Shown here: piece by piece, positions 37,061 through 48,870 of the stretch | Position numbering within the stretch: the first letter of the stretch is position 1 | Layout: each line of letters opens with the position of its first letter | NCBI GenBank assembly: GCA_020086605.1 | Contig: JACBWW010000004.1 | Location: 19,417,624-19,481,623 of the forward strand | Direction: 5' to 3' | Length of the DNA: 64,000 bases | Source of the DNA: Lanius collurio | Taxonomy: Eukaryota; Chordata; Aves; Passeriformes; Laniidae | Notes under the pieces: model-generated | Database searches by the model: none | What the model saw: only the letters and a program-made list of their open reading frames with translations | Told to the model about the DNA's origin: nothing | Translations under genes and position numbers: made by a program

Positions 37061-38560
37061 AGGAAGAGAATGGAGTGGCGCTCATGTACTGGTTTGAGAA
37101 GAGACCATATGGAAATAGGATTGATCTTAGAAGTGCTCTAGGAAACCTGCACAGTGGGAAGGTTGCCCTTTGAGGGGGAGAAGGGAGGTGTGGATGGAAG
37201 ATAAGGGATATGTGCCATATATAAAAAGAACCTTCCAGTTGGGGAACTGAATTAAGGTGCATAGATTCAGAGTCTGAATACTGTGAAACAAACTTGATAG
37301 TTTACTAACACGAGCAGAGGTTGTTTGATGTTTTTAAGGAGCAGACACTATGTTACTGTAAGTTACATGCACTCTGACCATTATTTTTCAGTTTCTTCAT
37401 GTAAACCTTCTCTTTGATGCAGGGACACCTTCCACAGAAAACAAATCTATCTGATCAGTTTCTGCACTCTCTGGTCAAGTTCTCTTTGCTGTGGAAATAC
37501 TGTAGCAAAGTCCACCTTAATACTAGATTTGCTATTTGTACCCAAGGGAACATTGCACAGGGAGTACTACATCTCTGGAATAAAAAAGGAGTGATGCTTC
37601 AGCATCTGCTGTTTGATGGTAGGGAACACTGGAGACTTGATCATTCAGGAATATTTATTGAGTAGCAGTCTCAAGGAGCCAAACCAAGGGAACTAAGGCA
37701 AATGCTAATGAAACATTGAAGTTGAGATTTTAATTACTTAAAGGTCAGTACATTAGAGGTTTATTAATTTAAGGGAGCTATTCTGTATTCCCACAGCAAT
37801 CTGCACTCAGGTCCTACATAGATCAAAAATTCATGTTATTGTTTATTTGCTGATGCATTCAAATTCTATAACTGAATGTTATACCTGACTATTATTCCCT
37901 TTTGCAATTAGGGTCTTGTTCTTTTAACACTTTATTAACACTTCTCTGTATATTTCCTATGTTCCCATCCTTTTCAGTAGCAATAAACCCGTTGTTTTTC
38001 TCTAATATTTGTTCTACATTACAAAAGGCTACATTTCCTTCCAAGCTTGGAACCTCTGTTCAGTTAGCAACGTTCGTTGCTAAACTATCACAAAACACTC
38101 ACAGGCACTCTGCAAACTAATGTATCAGAATACCCCTATGAACTCTCTTGCTTGTCCTTCAATGGTGCTGCCTCCGCGATGAGCCCACGCTGTCCCCAAA
38201 GTTGCCCTCTGGCATCTTCTGGAAAAGCAGAGATTGGCCTTGCCGAAAGCAGCGCTGGGGGCTGTCGGCAATGGCGCTATGCCCCAGCACTTCACGCCCG
38301 TGCCCTATCACCGTTTTGTTTACTGAGATGGGCCAACAGGTCCGCGTAACACATGTACTAGTTACTCTCCAAATGACAAAGTACTTTGAACATCGAGGTG
38401 CTGGAACCAACCTTTAAAGGTTCTGAAAGGACAACAGGCTTCAAGAAGACAGCCTGTGAGCCGAGCGGCACCTCCGACCCTTCCTAGAAGTTGAGCCGCA
38501 GAGGATGTGCGGGTGTTAGCTGTGTCCCAGCTGCGGTAGGGAGCAGGACTGCAAGTACGC
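37061..38560. other. Spacer between the two CpG islands
   Basis: About 1.5 kb of ordinary-composition DNA between the divergent promoters. I see no exon, repeat or coding signal that I would defend. The segment 38150-38350 is mildly GC-richer and grades into the SLC25A21 island. Confidence 0.5.
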
Positions 38561-39560
38561 ACTGTATGGCAGCAGCCCCGAGAAGGGAGAGTGCGGCCCG
38601 AGCCTGAGCAGTCGACCGGCTGCGGCCACAGCCTCGCTCCCCGCCCCAGCCTAGGCTATCTCAGCGCCGGCCGTCCCGGCTCTGCCCTAATAGAGAGAGG
38701 CTGCCGCTTTCCCGGCTGGAAGCGATCGCCCGTAGCTGCGAGCCCGTTCCCTGCCCGGGGCCGCCCTCTGCCCGGGGCCGGCTGCCAAAGGCCGCCGCGG
38801 GGCCGTGCAGCCCGGCGCCCCCGCCCCCGGCGTTCGCGGCTCCCCCTCCCGCCTGCAGATAACCGCGGCTCCGCGGGCCCCCCCGGCTCTTCCCCACCCG
38901 CCCAGCGCGGACTCGGCCCCGGCTCGACAGCCGCTCTCCAGGCGCCAGCTGCCTCTCGTCGCCGCCGCGGCTCGGGCAAGGATGGCTCGGCAGCCCCGGG
39001 GCTTTCTGCAGGAGGCCTCTCACCAAGTCGTCGCCGGAGGCTCGGCGGGTGAGTGGGAGCGTTCCTCCTGGGCGGGAAGGGTCTGCCCGTCCCCCGCCGG
39101 CGCTCCGCCAACTTGAGACGCAAGCGGCCGCGCCGCCTCCCCCTCTCCGCGCTGCTCGGGCGGCGGGGAACGAACCGGCTCAGCGGCGGCTCCTCCCCCG
39201 CCGGGCGGCGCGGGCGGTGCCGGAGGCGACCCAAGCCCGGGGGTCCCGGGGACAACTTCTGTAACGGTGCTTGGCCCGCCGGTAGGGCAGGGGGGTGAAG
39301 GGGCTCTCCCTGGCTCCGTGGTGTATCTGCGCCACGCACGCCCTGCAGCCCCTCGGGCGATAAGAGTGGCGGGCGGGCCCCTTCAACGGCAGCAGCCGCC
39401 GGTGTCCCCGTGCGCGGCTCTGCGGCACAGCCGGCCCGAAGGGCTTGAGCGGCGCTCGGGGGAGTCCGTGGCGGGGATCCGCCACCGGCGCCTGGATACG
39501 GGACTGAAAACGGAGTTGCGCTGCTCAGGCGGCTTCGCCGTGGCGCTCTTCGTCGCTGGG
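38561..39560 (+). promoter_or_regulatory. SLC25A21: CpG island and promoter of SLC25A21
   Basis: A dense CpG block enclosing exon 1 of SLC25A21. It contains GC boxes (GCTCCCCGCCCC at about 38636-38647, GGGCGGG near 39070) and no TATA box upstream of the start codon, so dispersed initiation of a broadly expressed gene is likely. The transcription start is not determinable from sequence; it should lie between about 38600 and 38980. ORFs on both strands here are GC-driven artefacts apart from the short coding exon. Confidence 0.75.
38982..39048 (+). CDS. SLC25A21: SLC25A21 coding exon 1 (mitochondrial 2-oxodicarboxylate carrier, N-terminus)
   Basis: The ATG at 38982 sits in a strong Kozak context (A at -3, G at +4). 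The 67-nt coding part gives 22 codons plus one base, then the donor CGG|GTGAGT. The peptide ends Gln-Glu-Ala-Ser-His-Gln-Val-Val-Ala-Gly-Gly-Ser-Ala with a split Gly codon. This aligns with human SLC25A21, which has Arg-Glu-Ala-Ser-Arg-Gln-Ile-Val-Ala-Gly-Gly-Ser-Ala-Gly at the start of its first transmembrane helix, as I remember it. The protein is an inner-membrane carrier of about 300 residues that exchanges 2-oxoadipate and 2-oxoglutarate in lysine and tryptophan breakdown. The first carrier signature (Pro-x-Asp/Glu-x-x-Lys/Arg) would be in exon 2, which is not in this window. The frame is open upstream to a GTG at 38805, but no upstream ATG is in frame within that stretch. Confidence 0.88.
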
Positions 39561-41426
39561 TTATAGAAAAACTAGCACTGCAGGGCTATAGTGGAAATGC
39601 GCTTCTGTGGTGTTTTTAAAATACATTTAGGAATGGCGACGTTACTAATTCATTGGTACTCTGTACTGAAAACTACAAATGTCAAAACCGTACGCGTCTG
39701 TTTAGCAATGAAAGCATTGCTGGTCAATTTCTTCAGGTTTCTTACCTAAATCCCAGTGAGATATTTAAGTCAGCCTGCAATGTAGGGGATTTTAATACAA
39801 TATCCTGCTTTTTCAGTGTCTATATGTAAATCCTGTTAATATTTCAACTACTTAGTGTGTTTGTAAGTGTTCTTTAGTGTCTCTTCTGAGGTCTAACTGT
39901 TGTTTGTCATATTATGTTTTACATGAAAGAGGAAAGCTATGTGGTAGTGTTGCTGTGTCTTCTGTATTGCTTCAGTGTAAATGTGCACAAGGAAAATTCT
40001 CCTCCGGTTGAGACCTGTGTGGCTGTGACAGTACACGTGAGCTGGTCTTCTGGTCCCTCTAATTCCCCTGGTACCTTTAAATCCACTTCTATGCATTCCT
40101 ACCACCAACACACATTTGAGCACTTTCTTTTCATGCTAGTGACTCTGTATGCCCTTTGTTTTCAGCCTTCTCCTTTGAGAGAGATGTAACAGCAGAAGCG
40201 GAGAAGTCTGCTGTCCCAGTGTGTTGTATAACTGCTGTCCCAGCCCTTCCAGTGTATTGTATGGCTGTTTTTGTAGCTTTTCTGCAGCCTTGGAAATTCT
40301 AAAGCTTTTTTAGATTCTGCTTGGTACCACCCACCTCTTCCTATAGGAGAGAATGGAAAGGTTTAATCTGTCCTAGACTGTTGAAAGTTCATACCTGGAG
40401 GGATACTGAGGTGTTTTGCCACCAGACGTTTTGCAAGATGACAGATTTATCTGCCCTTAGCAGTTGGCCTGTGCCTTAGTGGTTCAGATTGATCTAATGC
40501 ACTATCTTATCATCCTGTGGCAGGAGCCTGTTTTTGTTACAGGCTCTCTTTGTTTGTAGAAGAGCAGACTGTCTAACACAACAGAAAGAAAATTGTGATT
40601 TAGATAAATGAAAAGTTTTACAGAAAGACTAGAATTGGAAAAAGTGTGTTTGATGGTGATGTAGGGAATAGACAGCATGAAAAATATTTGGTAATCTGGT
40701 AGGCATAAGTATTAGGGTGAGAAAATTTTCAAGGAGACAACTGATATGCACGCAACACTTTTTTTGAAAGGTATAGTGTGAGAGGCCCGTTGTATCTAGT
40801 CCAGAGGCAAAATGTTAAAAGTGCTTGCAACCTTTTGCTTAACTTCCTGTCAGGCAGGCAAGTTCCTTAGCTGCATCACTTGCCTTAAATCTGTGTAGAA
40901 ATTTTTTTCCGTTGGTTTTGAAATAAACCAGTAATGACTGTTCTCTTGGTCTGGGCAACACTAAAGTTGTACCAGGGGATTGTTAGATGTGTGATTCAAA
41001 TGGGAGCTCTGAGGTGCATTGGAGGGAAATGGCTGAAAGTTGAAAACTTACTTGACAGATGCTTAAAACTCAGTGGGTTTTTTCCCTGCTAATTTGTAGA
41101 GAAAGTAGAAGACGAAGGCTGGATCTTTGAGGTCTTCAGTCAAAAAGTTAAATTTCTCAGGCAAGTGTAGACCCAACATGGGGAAGGTGGAAGCAGGGAG
41201 AAAAGGATTGACAACATGAGTTGGTGATACTGTGCTTTGGATTTCATCCTAGTGAGGGATTTGGTTTCCTGACCTTAGTTTTCCATTATTTCTTTGACCA
41301 TTCCATATTGCTTTTGTCTCTCTTTAGAAGAACATAGGACTCTTGTAGGTGTTTTATTATGTTTCCTGGCCTCAAGTGAGTTCCTAAAGTGACTTTGCTG
41401 TCTGTACCACTACCTGGTATTTAGAA

Positions 41427-41505
41427 AGAAACAAAACCAACCAAAAAAACCAACCAACCAAACAAACAAAAAACACCCCAAAACCCGCCAAACTCTCAAA
41501 CAAAC
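41427..41505. repeat. Simple repeat, (AACC/CAAA)n
   Basis: An impure array of AACC, CCAA and CAAA units beginning GAAACAAAACCAACC and continuing through AACAAACAAAAAACACC. It is low complexity in SLC25A21 intron 1. Confidence 0.75.
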
Positions 41506-44500
41506 ATAAATTATTTTTATTTAAGCTGTTTCTAAGAAAGATATGGTGAGTTGGACTCTGTCAAAGCAATTGTAGGAAAATAGTGAGGTGTTGGGAATGA
41601 ATGGCACATAGGTGTAATTGAAGGGTCAGAAATATTGTCTGCATAAGTAAAATGAGAGGTTATTTAGTATCTGCATGTCTGTTGAAAAAGGATCTGATAA
41701 GAAGTAATTCTGCTTGGTCGAGTGGAAAATTATTAAAGATAAGCCTTAGCCAGCAGAACAGGAAGAAAGGGATTTTTTGGCGCTTTATGGAAGATGACAG
41801 GACTTGTTCATGGACTTAATAAAGACAAGGGAAGAGAAAGAAAGAAATCAAGCATAACCCCTAGTCTACAGGTCTGATAAAATGGAAGATACTGGCATGC
41901 TGGAAGAAGGAGAAATGAAAGTATTCAGTGTTTTAAGAGAAAATATATAAACATACTGTTGGCTGTCAAAGGCATTGCTAAGTTAAACCTGAACAGCTCT
42001 CTGCTGTAATTGAACTGTAAAAGTCAAACATAACAGATCTCATGCCTACTTTGTTTGTGGCAAGGGGTGCATCTGCTTTCATGTGGCTTGTAATCTGATT
42101 TCATGTGAAATGGAAATCTCTGCTTCCTCAGAGTGAACAAAATTTTAAATATGAACAAAGTCTTACTCAGTCTTGGCTTAGGTTACTTCTGCTGGCATTG
42201 TTTGTTCCCGTCTTTCAGATTCCTCGATGAAGGTTAATAGCATAATTCAAAATACTTGGTTTTGTTTGCTTGCCTGGGTGTATGACAATGGTGAGGAAAA
42301 GGACTTCGACTGAAATTTAATTGGGATGCTTCATTAGCAAGTTCAGGTCCTTCTAGTACAGGGAACTGCAGGCATACTCCTTTCTCTAGTGGTTAATTAG
42401 TAAGCTAAGGCATGTGTGGAATTCATAGCAAAAAAAATAAACAGAAAATAAACTCTAAACTGTAAGGATCACTGTGAAAAGAACAACTTGGGAGACTCTG
42501 ATTTCCTTAGATTTATAGCAATTCTTCAAAAGGTCATTTGAGAAGTTCAGTCAATGCAGGATTCAAGTCACAAGAAGAATTGTTTCTCTAAAACACAAAG
42601 ATCAAAAAAATCCTTGTTTTCCCTGCCTGTATGGAAAAGGCAGAAATTAAAACAGTAGTGTTGCAAAGTCAATGGATATTTCTTTCCTCATGGAGAGGAA
42701 CTGAATAGTGCAAAGTATGTTATGTGATATCCAGATTAATTTGTCGAGACATCCTTGTAACAGAGTGTTGAATCAGTTTGAATGATGAAGTGCAAATGTC
42801 ATAAACAATTGCACAGATATCCTTGGCTCAGTGATACCCTTGGCAGGATAAAGTTACCCTGAAGGTTTTAGGAGGCTTCTACTTGATATAGGTGTGTTCT
42901 TGTTTTTTTAATAACAAAAGTCTGCAGATGGAGACAATTAGCTAAAATCACAGGCAACATAAATAAAATTTAAATTATATTTAGTTGTATGATCACCTCT
43001 TTTTTTCGTACATGAACAAATAACCTATAAACACTTCAAATTTTGAAGTTAAAATTTTGAAGGATATATTTAGTATAGGTAGTAAGTGATAAATAAAAAT
43101 AAGATATGTTTCTCAGATCTGTAATATTTAACTGATCTTTAAGTAATTTTCTGCTGAAAATTCCATGTCACTTTGCCTTATTCCATTTAATAAATGAACA
43201 TGAACTACAAAATTAATTACTGTAAAATGAATATGGAAAAGTCAGAACAAAATGAGTTTTAAAATAAAATATTTACTTCATAGGGATAATTGAGGCTGAT
43301 TCTTTTTTTCCCCTCTTCATCTTTTCATGAAACAGCAGGGTTTCTGCCTCTCTGTACTTCTTGGCTTCAATTTTTTAATATTTTTTAGGAAACAATTTTT
43401 TAAAGACTTAGGTTTCCAGCTCTGTTGAAACCTAATAGGATTTGGGAGTCTAATTCTCTTAAGCTCTTTTGAAAGTCCAAACCTTTTCTCTTTAGAGGTG
43501 TTTTATTTCAGGAGTAGGCCTGGATAGCAGCAACTTCTTTGAACCAGATTTATCAGCAGGAAAGCCACTTGTCAAAGTAAGGCTCTCAAATGCAAATACA
43601 GTATTAAAACCAGTGTTTGGTCTTCCTGTTGCTAGAGGCATTAGACAGACAAAAATCATTACAAGGTATGCTAGCCAGCTCTGTGAAGCACCTTAGGTTG
43701 TTTGGTCCATATGAATGAGAGAGGGAGCTTGATAGATGTACTAGGAAGCACTTAAAACAGCAGGAAAATGGCCTAATTATTCTCCTCCCCCTCCTCTGTT
43801 TTTCTTTTTATGACAGTTTTCTGAGAATTAAAGTTAGGAGGAGTATTCTGTGTTTTCTTGGGTGCTTTTTTCTTGCTTTTAAGCCATGCAATTGGCATTC
43901 ACATGTTACTAAAATAATCAGTTAATGCTCAGAGGTAATTTCAACTAGCTAAGTACTTAGCTACACCTTGTAACTAACTTGACTTCAAACCATAATATTT
44001 TAAAGTGATTAAGCCTTCCTTTCTTCCTTCCTCTGAAGTCTCTTAAGGCTCAAATATCTGAGTCCACGGTACATGCTCAGTGTCTTTCACTGCCTTGATT
44101 TGGTGTTTCAGATGTTAACAAAGTCTTGACATTAAAAAGCTACAGATGGGAAGCAGTCATAATATTCATTTCAAGGAGACATTCTACAAGTTAAAGTACT
44201 GCAAGGGAATGCACTAGCAGCAGCCAATGAAGTCAATTTTCTCTACTAGTATGAGAAATTAATAGTGTGTCACCTTAGCGTTGGACTTGGAGGTTTGGAG
44301 GGGAGTTGCTTGGTTGGCAATGTGGTGAGGAGAACTTTGGGTAAGAGAAGACCAAAATAAGGTTAAGTGTGTGTAAGCTGAGATATCAGATATCCTGAAC
44401 CTCCTCCAGTATGCTTGTAGAAATTGGGAAGACACAGGAACAGCTGGGAAGTTAAGACTTGGAAAGATTTCTATCAGTTTCTGCTCAGGCAATCATGCAT

Positions 44501-45257
44501 GCACGCATGCTGTGTTTTATGAAACATGCTGGTAAGAAAATGTGAAGCTCCTCCACAAGGTCCGTGTAGCCCCTGTTGCTTTCATCATTTTGCAGTTCAA
44601 AGAGGGAGTACGATACTCAGGGCAGTTTGACTTCAGTGGGTCTCTGGAAATAAAGAAGAGCCACCAGGGAAGCTCAGATATACTGATGCTAGTTTTGAAG
44701 CCAGTATGGTCGAATTTATGGCTTTGGTCTCTTAGGCACTTCAAAACCATGCAATGTGATATTTTTTAACCCAGTAGAATATAGTTCCATGCTGCAGACC
44801 AGTGGAGTGACCAGCAGCTGAGGGTATGCAGAATGCCATGGAATGAACCAGCTGAAGTTACCTTGTGAATCATGACCAGTGGAAAATGTTTAGAGTATTT
44901 TCCCACCTACCATATATGTATTACAGAACTTTAGTGTTTAACATTTTTCAGTCTCTGAGCCTCTCCTTTTCTACCTGATAATTTTAAAAATACACCCCTG
45001 AATCTGAAAGACAGGTTGGAGTGTTTGCTTTGTATGCTTCTAACTTAATTAAATGTTATTGGGTTGCCACAGAAAGCCTTGTTTAATTTTAGTGGAAACT
45101 AATGAAATCCTCATGAGCTTTCTTAGACTTTTCTGAATATGCAATGCTGGCAGCTAGCAAAATTCCTCTAAATTTTCAGCAGTTGAGTAATTTGAAGAAG
45201 CAATACCCTTGGCAATATAATTTTAGTTTAAAAGGAGCAAATGAAAATTGCAATGTA

Positions 45258-46300
45258 GAATCATGGAATCACAGAGTGGTTTGGATTGAAAGGGACCTTT
45301 TAGATCATTTAGTTCCAATCCTCCCGCCATGGAGAGGGATGCCACTTATTAGATCAGATTGCTTAGGGCCCCATCCAGCCTGACCTTGAACACTCCAGGG
45401 TTGGGACATCCAAAACCTCTCTAGGCAACCTGCTCTAACACTTCAGTGACCTCTGAGTAAAGCATTTCTTCATATCATTTAATCAAAACCTCCCCTTTTT
45501 CAGTTTAAAGCTGTTGCCCCTTGTCTTGTCACTATCTGTCCATATAAAAAGTTCCTCTTCCCTCCTTTCTGTAAGTCCTTTTTATGGTACTGCCAGGCCA
45601 CAATAAGGTCTCCCTGGAGCCTTCTCTTCTCCATGCTGAACAACTCCAATTGTCTCAACCTGTCTTTGTAGGAGAGATATTCACTCACTATCATATTTGT
45701 GGCCTCCTCCAGGCCTTCTCTACAAGTCCATGTCTGTCCTGTGCTGAAGACTCCAGATCTGGATGCAGCACTGCAGGTGAGGTCTCACAAGAGCAGAGTG
45801 CAGAATCAGCTCCATTGGCCTGCCCCCACTGCTCTTCATGCAGCCCAGATATGATTGGCCTCCTGGATTGTGAGTACACATTGCTGGCTCATATCCAGCT
45901 TTTTGTCCACAACAACTGCCAAGTACTTCTCTGCAAGGCTGCTCTCAATGACTTCTTGTCCCAGCATCTACTCAAGTCTCTCCTTGCCTGACTGAGGTGC
46001 AGCACCTTGCACTTGGATTTCTTGAACTCCATGAAGTACTTGTAGGCCCTTTTGTCAAATTTGTCCAGGATCCCCTGGATGGGATCACATCCCTCTGTTG
46101 TGTCAACTGCACCAATGAGCTTCGTGTCATCTGCCTGTGCACTGAGGTCTCACTGTCTGTGTCACTAATGAAGACATTGAAGAGTGCTGGTCCAAAGACA
46201 GAGCCCCGAGGGATGCCACACATCACGGGCCTCCACTTAGACACAGAGCCATTGAGCTCAACGCTCTGTGTGTGTCCAGAGTGTTTAGGGTGAACTCATC
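45258..46300 (-). mobile_element. CR1 LINE, 3' part with a broken reverse-transcriptase end
   Basis: A minus-orientation CR1 of about 1 kb. The 3' tail lies at the left (AGAATCATGGAATCACAGAG), followed by GGGACCTTTTAGATCATTTAG, AGGGCCCCATCCAGCCTGAC, the CTTTTTATGGTACTGCCAGG segment and GGAGCCTTCTCTTCTCCATG. From about 45970 to 46244 the minus-strand frame encodes a decayed C-terminal part of the LINE reverse transcriptase, with Gly-Ile-Pro-Arg-Gly-Ser-Val and Gly-Pro-Ala-Leu-Phe-Asn as landmarks. The frame shifts before the catalytic aspartate block, so the copy is dead. The right boundary is uncertain by about 50 bp. Confidence 0.85.
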
Positions 46301-47189
46301 TTGTTTGAGCAAAGCATTGCAGTGTACTAGCAAGTCATGAACACCCATTTGGAGCACTTAAATGTGTAGTACTTTCTGTAGAAACTGGGACCCTGAAAAG
46401 AAGAATTTTTTTGGTCTGTGCACTCAGATAGAGGTCATACCAAACTGCTTGTTGAACCTGGAGATTAAATTTCTGACTTGCTCTGGTACTCACTTGGTTT
46501 GGGAATCCTGCAGCAACCTCATAATTTCCAGTGTGTCTTTGTTCCAAATAGGATACCCTAGAAAAAATGAGTAGTTGGGTGAGCTTTATTTAGTCTTGCA
46601 TGTTAGCCATTGGGGACAAAACATTTTGTGCACAGAATCCTCTATGGGTGTATTAAGGCACTTATCCTTCGGATTTTGTATATATAGTAAGCCCGAGGGT
46701 TTTAAGAAAGGCTATACATTTTCTACTGGTTTTAGAGCAACAAGTTCTTTCTTAAAAGACCTCACCTCTTATCTCTCACTCTCTACAAAACTCCAAACCT
46801 GTCCAAACGACCAACTTCACGTCTAGGAAAGAGAGTTATGAAGTTATTTGCACGCATTCGTTCTACTGCCCACAAGATGGCAGTGCAATACTACAGTACG
46901 GTGCTAAATATGCTTTTTTTCTATCTGTGGCAGAGCCGTAAAAGTGTATGTTGATGCTGTTGCAGATAAGATTAGCATATGAAATTTTGAATGATAATAT
47001 GCTAAATAAAAGCTTAAAGATGTCAAATAAATAATGATCAATAAATGCTGATTTCACATGTGTACTGCACAACCAATGGCACTGAATTTGTCTTTTATTG
47101 AATTAACCACAAAAATTGTAAATGGTGACATTTCACTGGTAAAGGTCAATAGATGGCTGTAAAGCTAAGAGATGATATATAAATAAAAA

Positions 47190-47335
47190 AACTTGGGATA
47201 AATTGGTGTCCCTTTATAATCAATATGCAAATAGCAGCTGATTTCCACAGTGAGGAATTTGAGTTTTGATTATTTTAAATTTAGCATATATTTTATGTAT
47301 TATTACATAAATGTCATCACGTTCTCAATTCCAAT
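47190..47335. promoter_or_regulatory. Candidate regulatory stretch with an octamer motif
   Basis: AT-rich unique sequence containing ATGCAAAT (about 47224-47231), the POU-domain octamer, next to GCAGCTGATTTCC and several ATTA-type cores. Regulatory function is inference only. Confidence 0.15.
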
Positions 47336-48639
47336 CTGTAACCAAAGTAAAGACTCCTGTGTTACATACACACTGCTGTAAGCCTCTGTTAACTTCCTTC
47401 AATTATTTGCTGGCGTGAGACCTACAGCAAAGCATAGAAGCTTAAAGATACACACTTCAGAATAAGCTATAAAATTTCGTTGTCAGATTTTAAAGTTAAA
47501 TAATATTGTAGAATTGCATATGTTGTACATGTAGGTAGCCAAAATAATTAGTACTGGAACATGCCTTGTGTAAAATTCATAGGCAAAAAATGCTTTGTCT
47601 GCAGAGGCAATTCTGAAGCTGTTACAACTTCTGCGAGCCAAAATTATATTGGCATAAAGAACAATTTTTCATTGCTGTATATTGTTTCACCAGTTGTGCT
47701 TAGTGACTGATCTACACGTTCAAACCCATGTTAAATTGTTGTAACACAAAATTTATTATGCAATAAGAATAAAATTCTAAAATATAGCAACAAAGCATGT
47801 ATTTTGATAGCAATAGGTGTGTTTTCTGTGGCAGTGTTCTAGAAGAGAAAACGAAAACTGATTCTTGTTATTGCTGTGCATAAAATCTGCCTGTTAAATG
47901 ATGATATTACCAGTTTTCCTATAACTGTAGCTTAGTTTCTGTGACATTACTTTGGGTGTCCTTATACATGTAAACATTCTTTCTTTATTGCATGCTGCTT
48001 TTCCATTTCAAGCTAGCAGGGTGGGAGACACTCAAAATCATACCCCTGAGACTGGAGGAACTCATCTGTTATGAGATTAAAATTGTCTCTGAAAAAATGA
48101 TTATATTAACATTTTCAGACTGGTTTAAGTATTGTGATTAGGGTTGATATGAATGGAAAGAGCTAAAAGGGCTAAAGACATTGGGGAAAAAAAACCTTTT
48201 AAGATAGTGATGTGACTCCTAGAACCTGGAAGTTCTGAAAATCAGTATTGCAGTGCTGAATAATGGAGATGCCTCTAAGTATTTTCAAGTATCTCAGTCT
48301 TGATATGAAGACCTTAAATCTGTTCTTCTTCAATTGGACTTGAAAACATAAAATCAAATTTTTTCCCCTTAGAGGAGATGAATTGACATTTGCCACCTGT
48401 GGAAACCATCACTGGTCCCGTTGTTGGGTAAAGTAAATCAATATTAGTTTTTATAATATGAAACTCTCACTCTCTGATGCCTAACTATTATTTGTGTTAG
48501 AAAGTGTTAAATATCAACCATCTTAAGATAGAATTTTGTCTACTGAAAATCTGTAGGATGGGTCATGTGTTTTGGTGTGTTGAAAGTAAAGTAGTTACAG
48601 GATAAGTACCTGCAATTTTTTCTGCAGCATGTCTTGTCT

Positions 48640-48870
48640 TGGGGATTCATTACAATTAGATATAATTGCACCTGAAGCAGGTGATTAATGCTTCAGTTGT
48701 CTACAGTGGTAGTTTTCTGATGAGAAAATAACTGAGAGAACCTGAATGTTGTTGAGAAGTCCCACCCATTCAGTGGGGGAGCACAGGAGCAATTGGCCTT
48801 TAGATCTGCTTTTCAATCATTGAACTCCACTGTTAACAGCTGCTTTTGTTTTCCCTCTGGATCATTTTCA
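48640..48870. promoter_or_regulatory. Candidate conserved non-coding element with paired E-boxes
   Basis: Unique, balanced sequence in SLC25A21 intron 1. It has CACCTG (48669-48674) and CAGGTG (48678-48683) facing each other across AAG, then GATTAATG, and downstream CAATTGG and CAATCATTG. Introns of SLC25A21 are known to carry long-range elements for neighbouring developmental genes, so this deserves a conservation check. Nothing in the sequence proves function. Confidence 0.22.

Noticed and set aside
38591..39566. Several 70-230-codon ORFs on both strands of the SLC25A21 island
   Set aside because: Arg/Pro/Gly/Ala composition reflects GC content only. The one supported coding piece is the 22-codon exon 1.
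45972..46293. Host gene with reverse-transcriptase-like ORF
   Set aside because: It is the decayed end of a CR1 LINE, with a frameshift.
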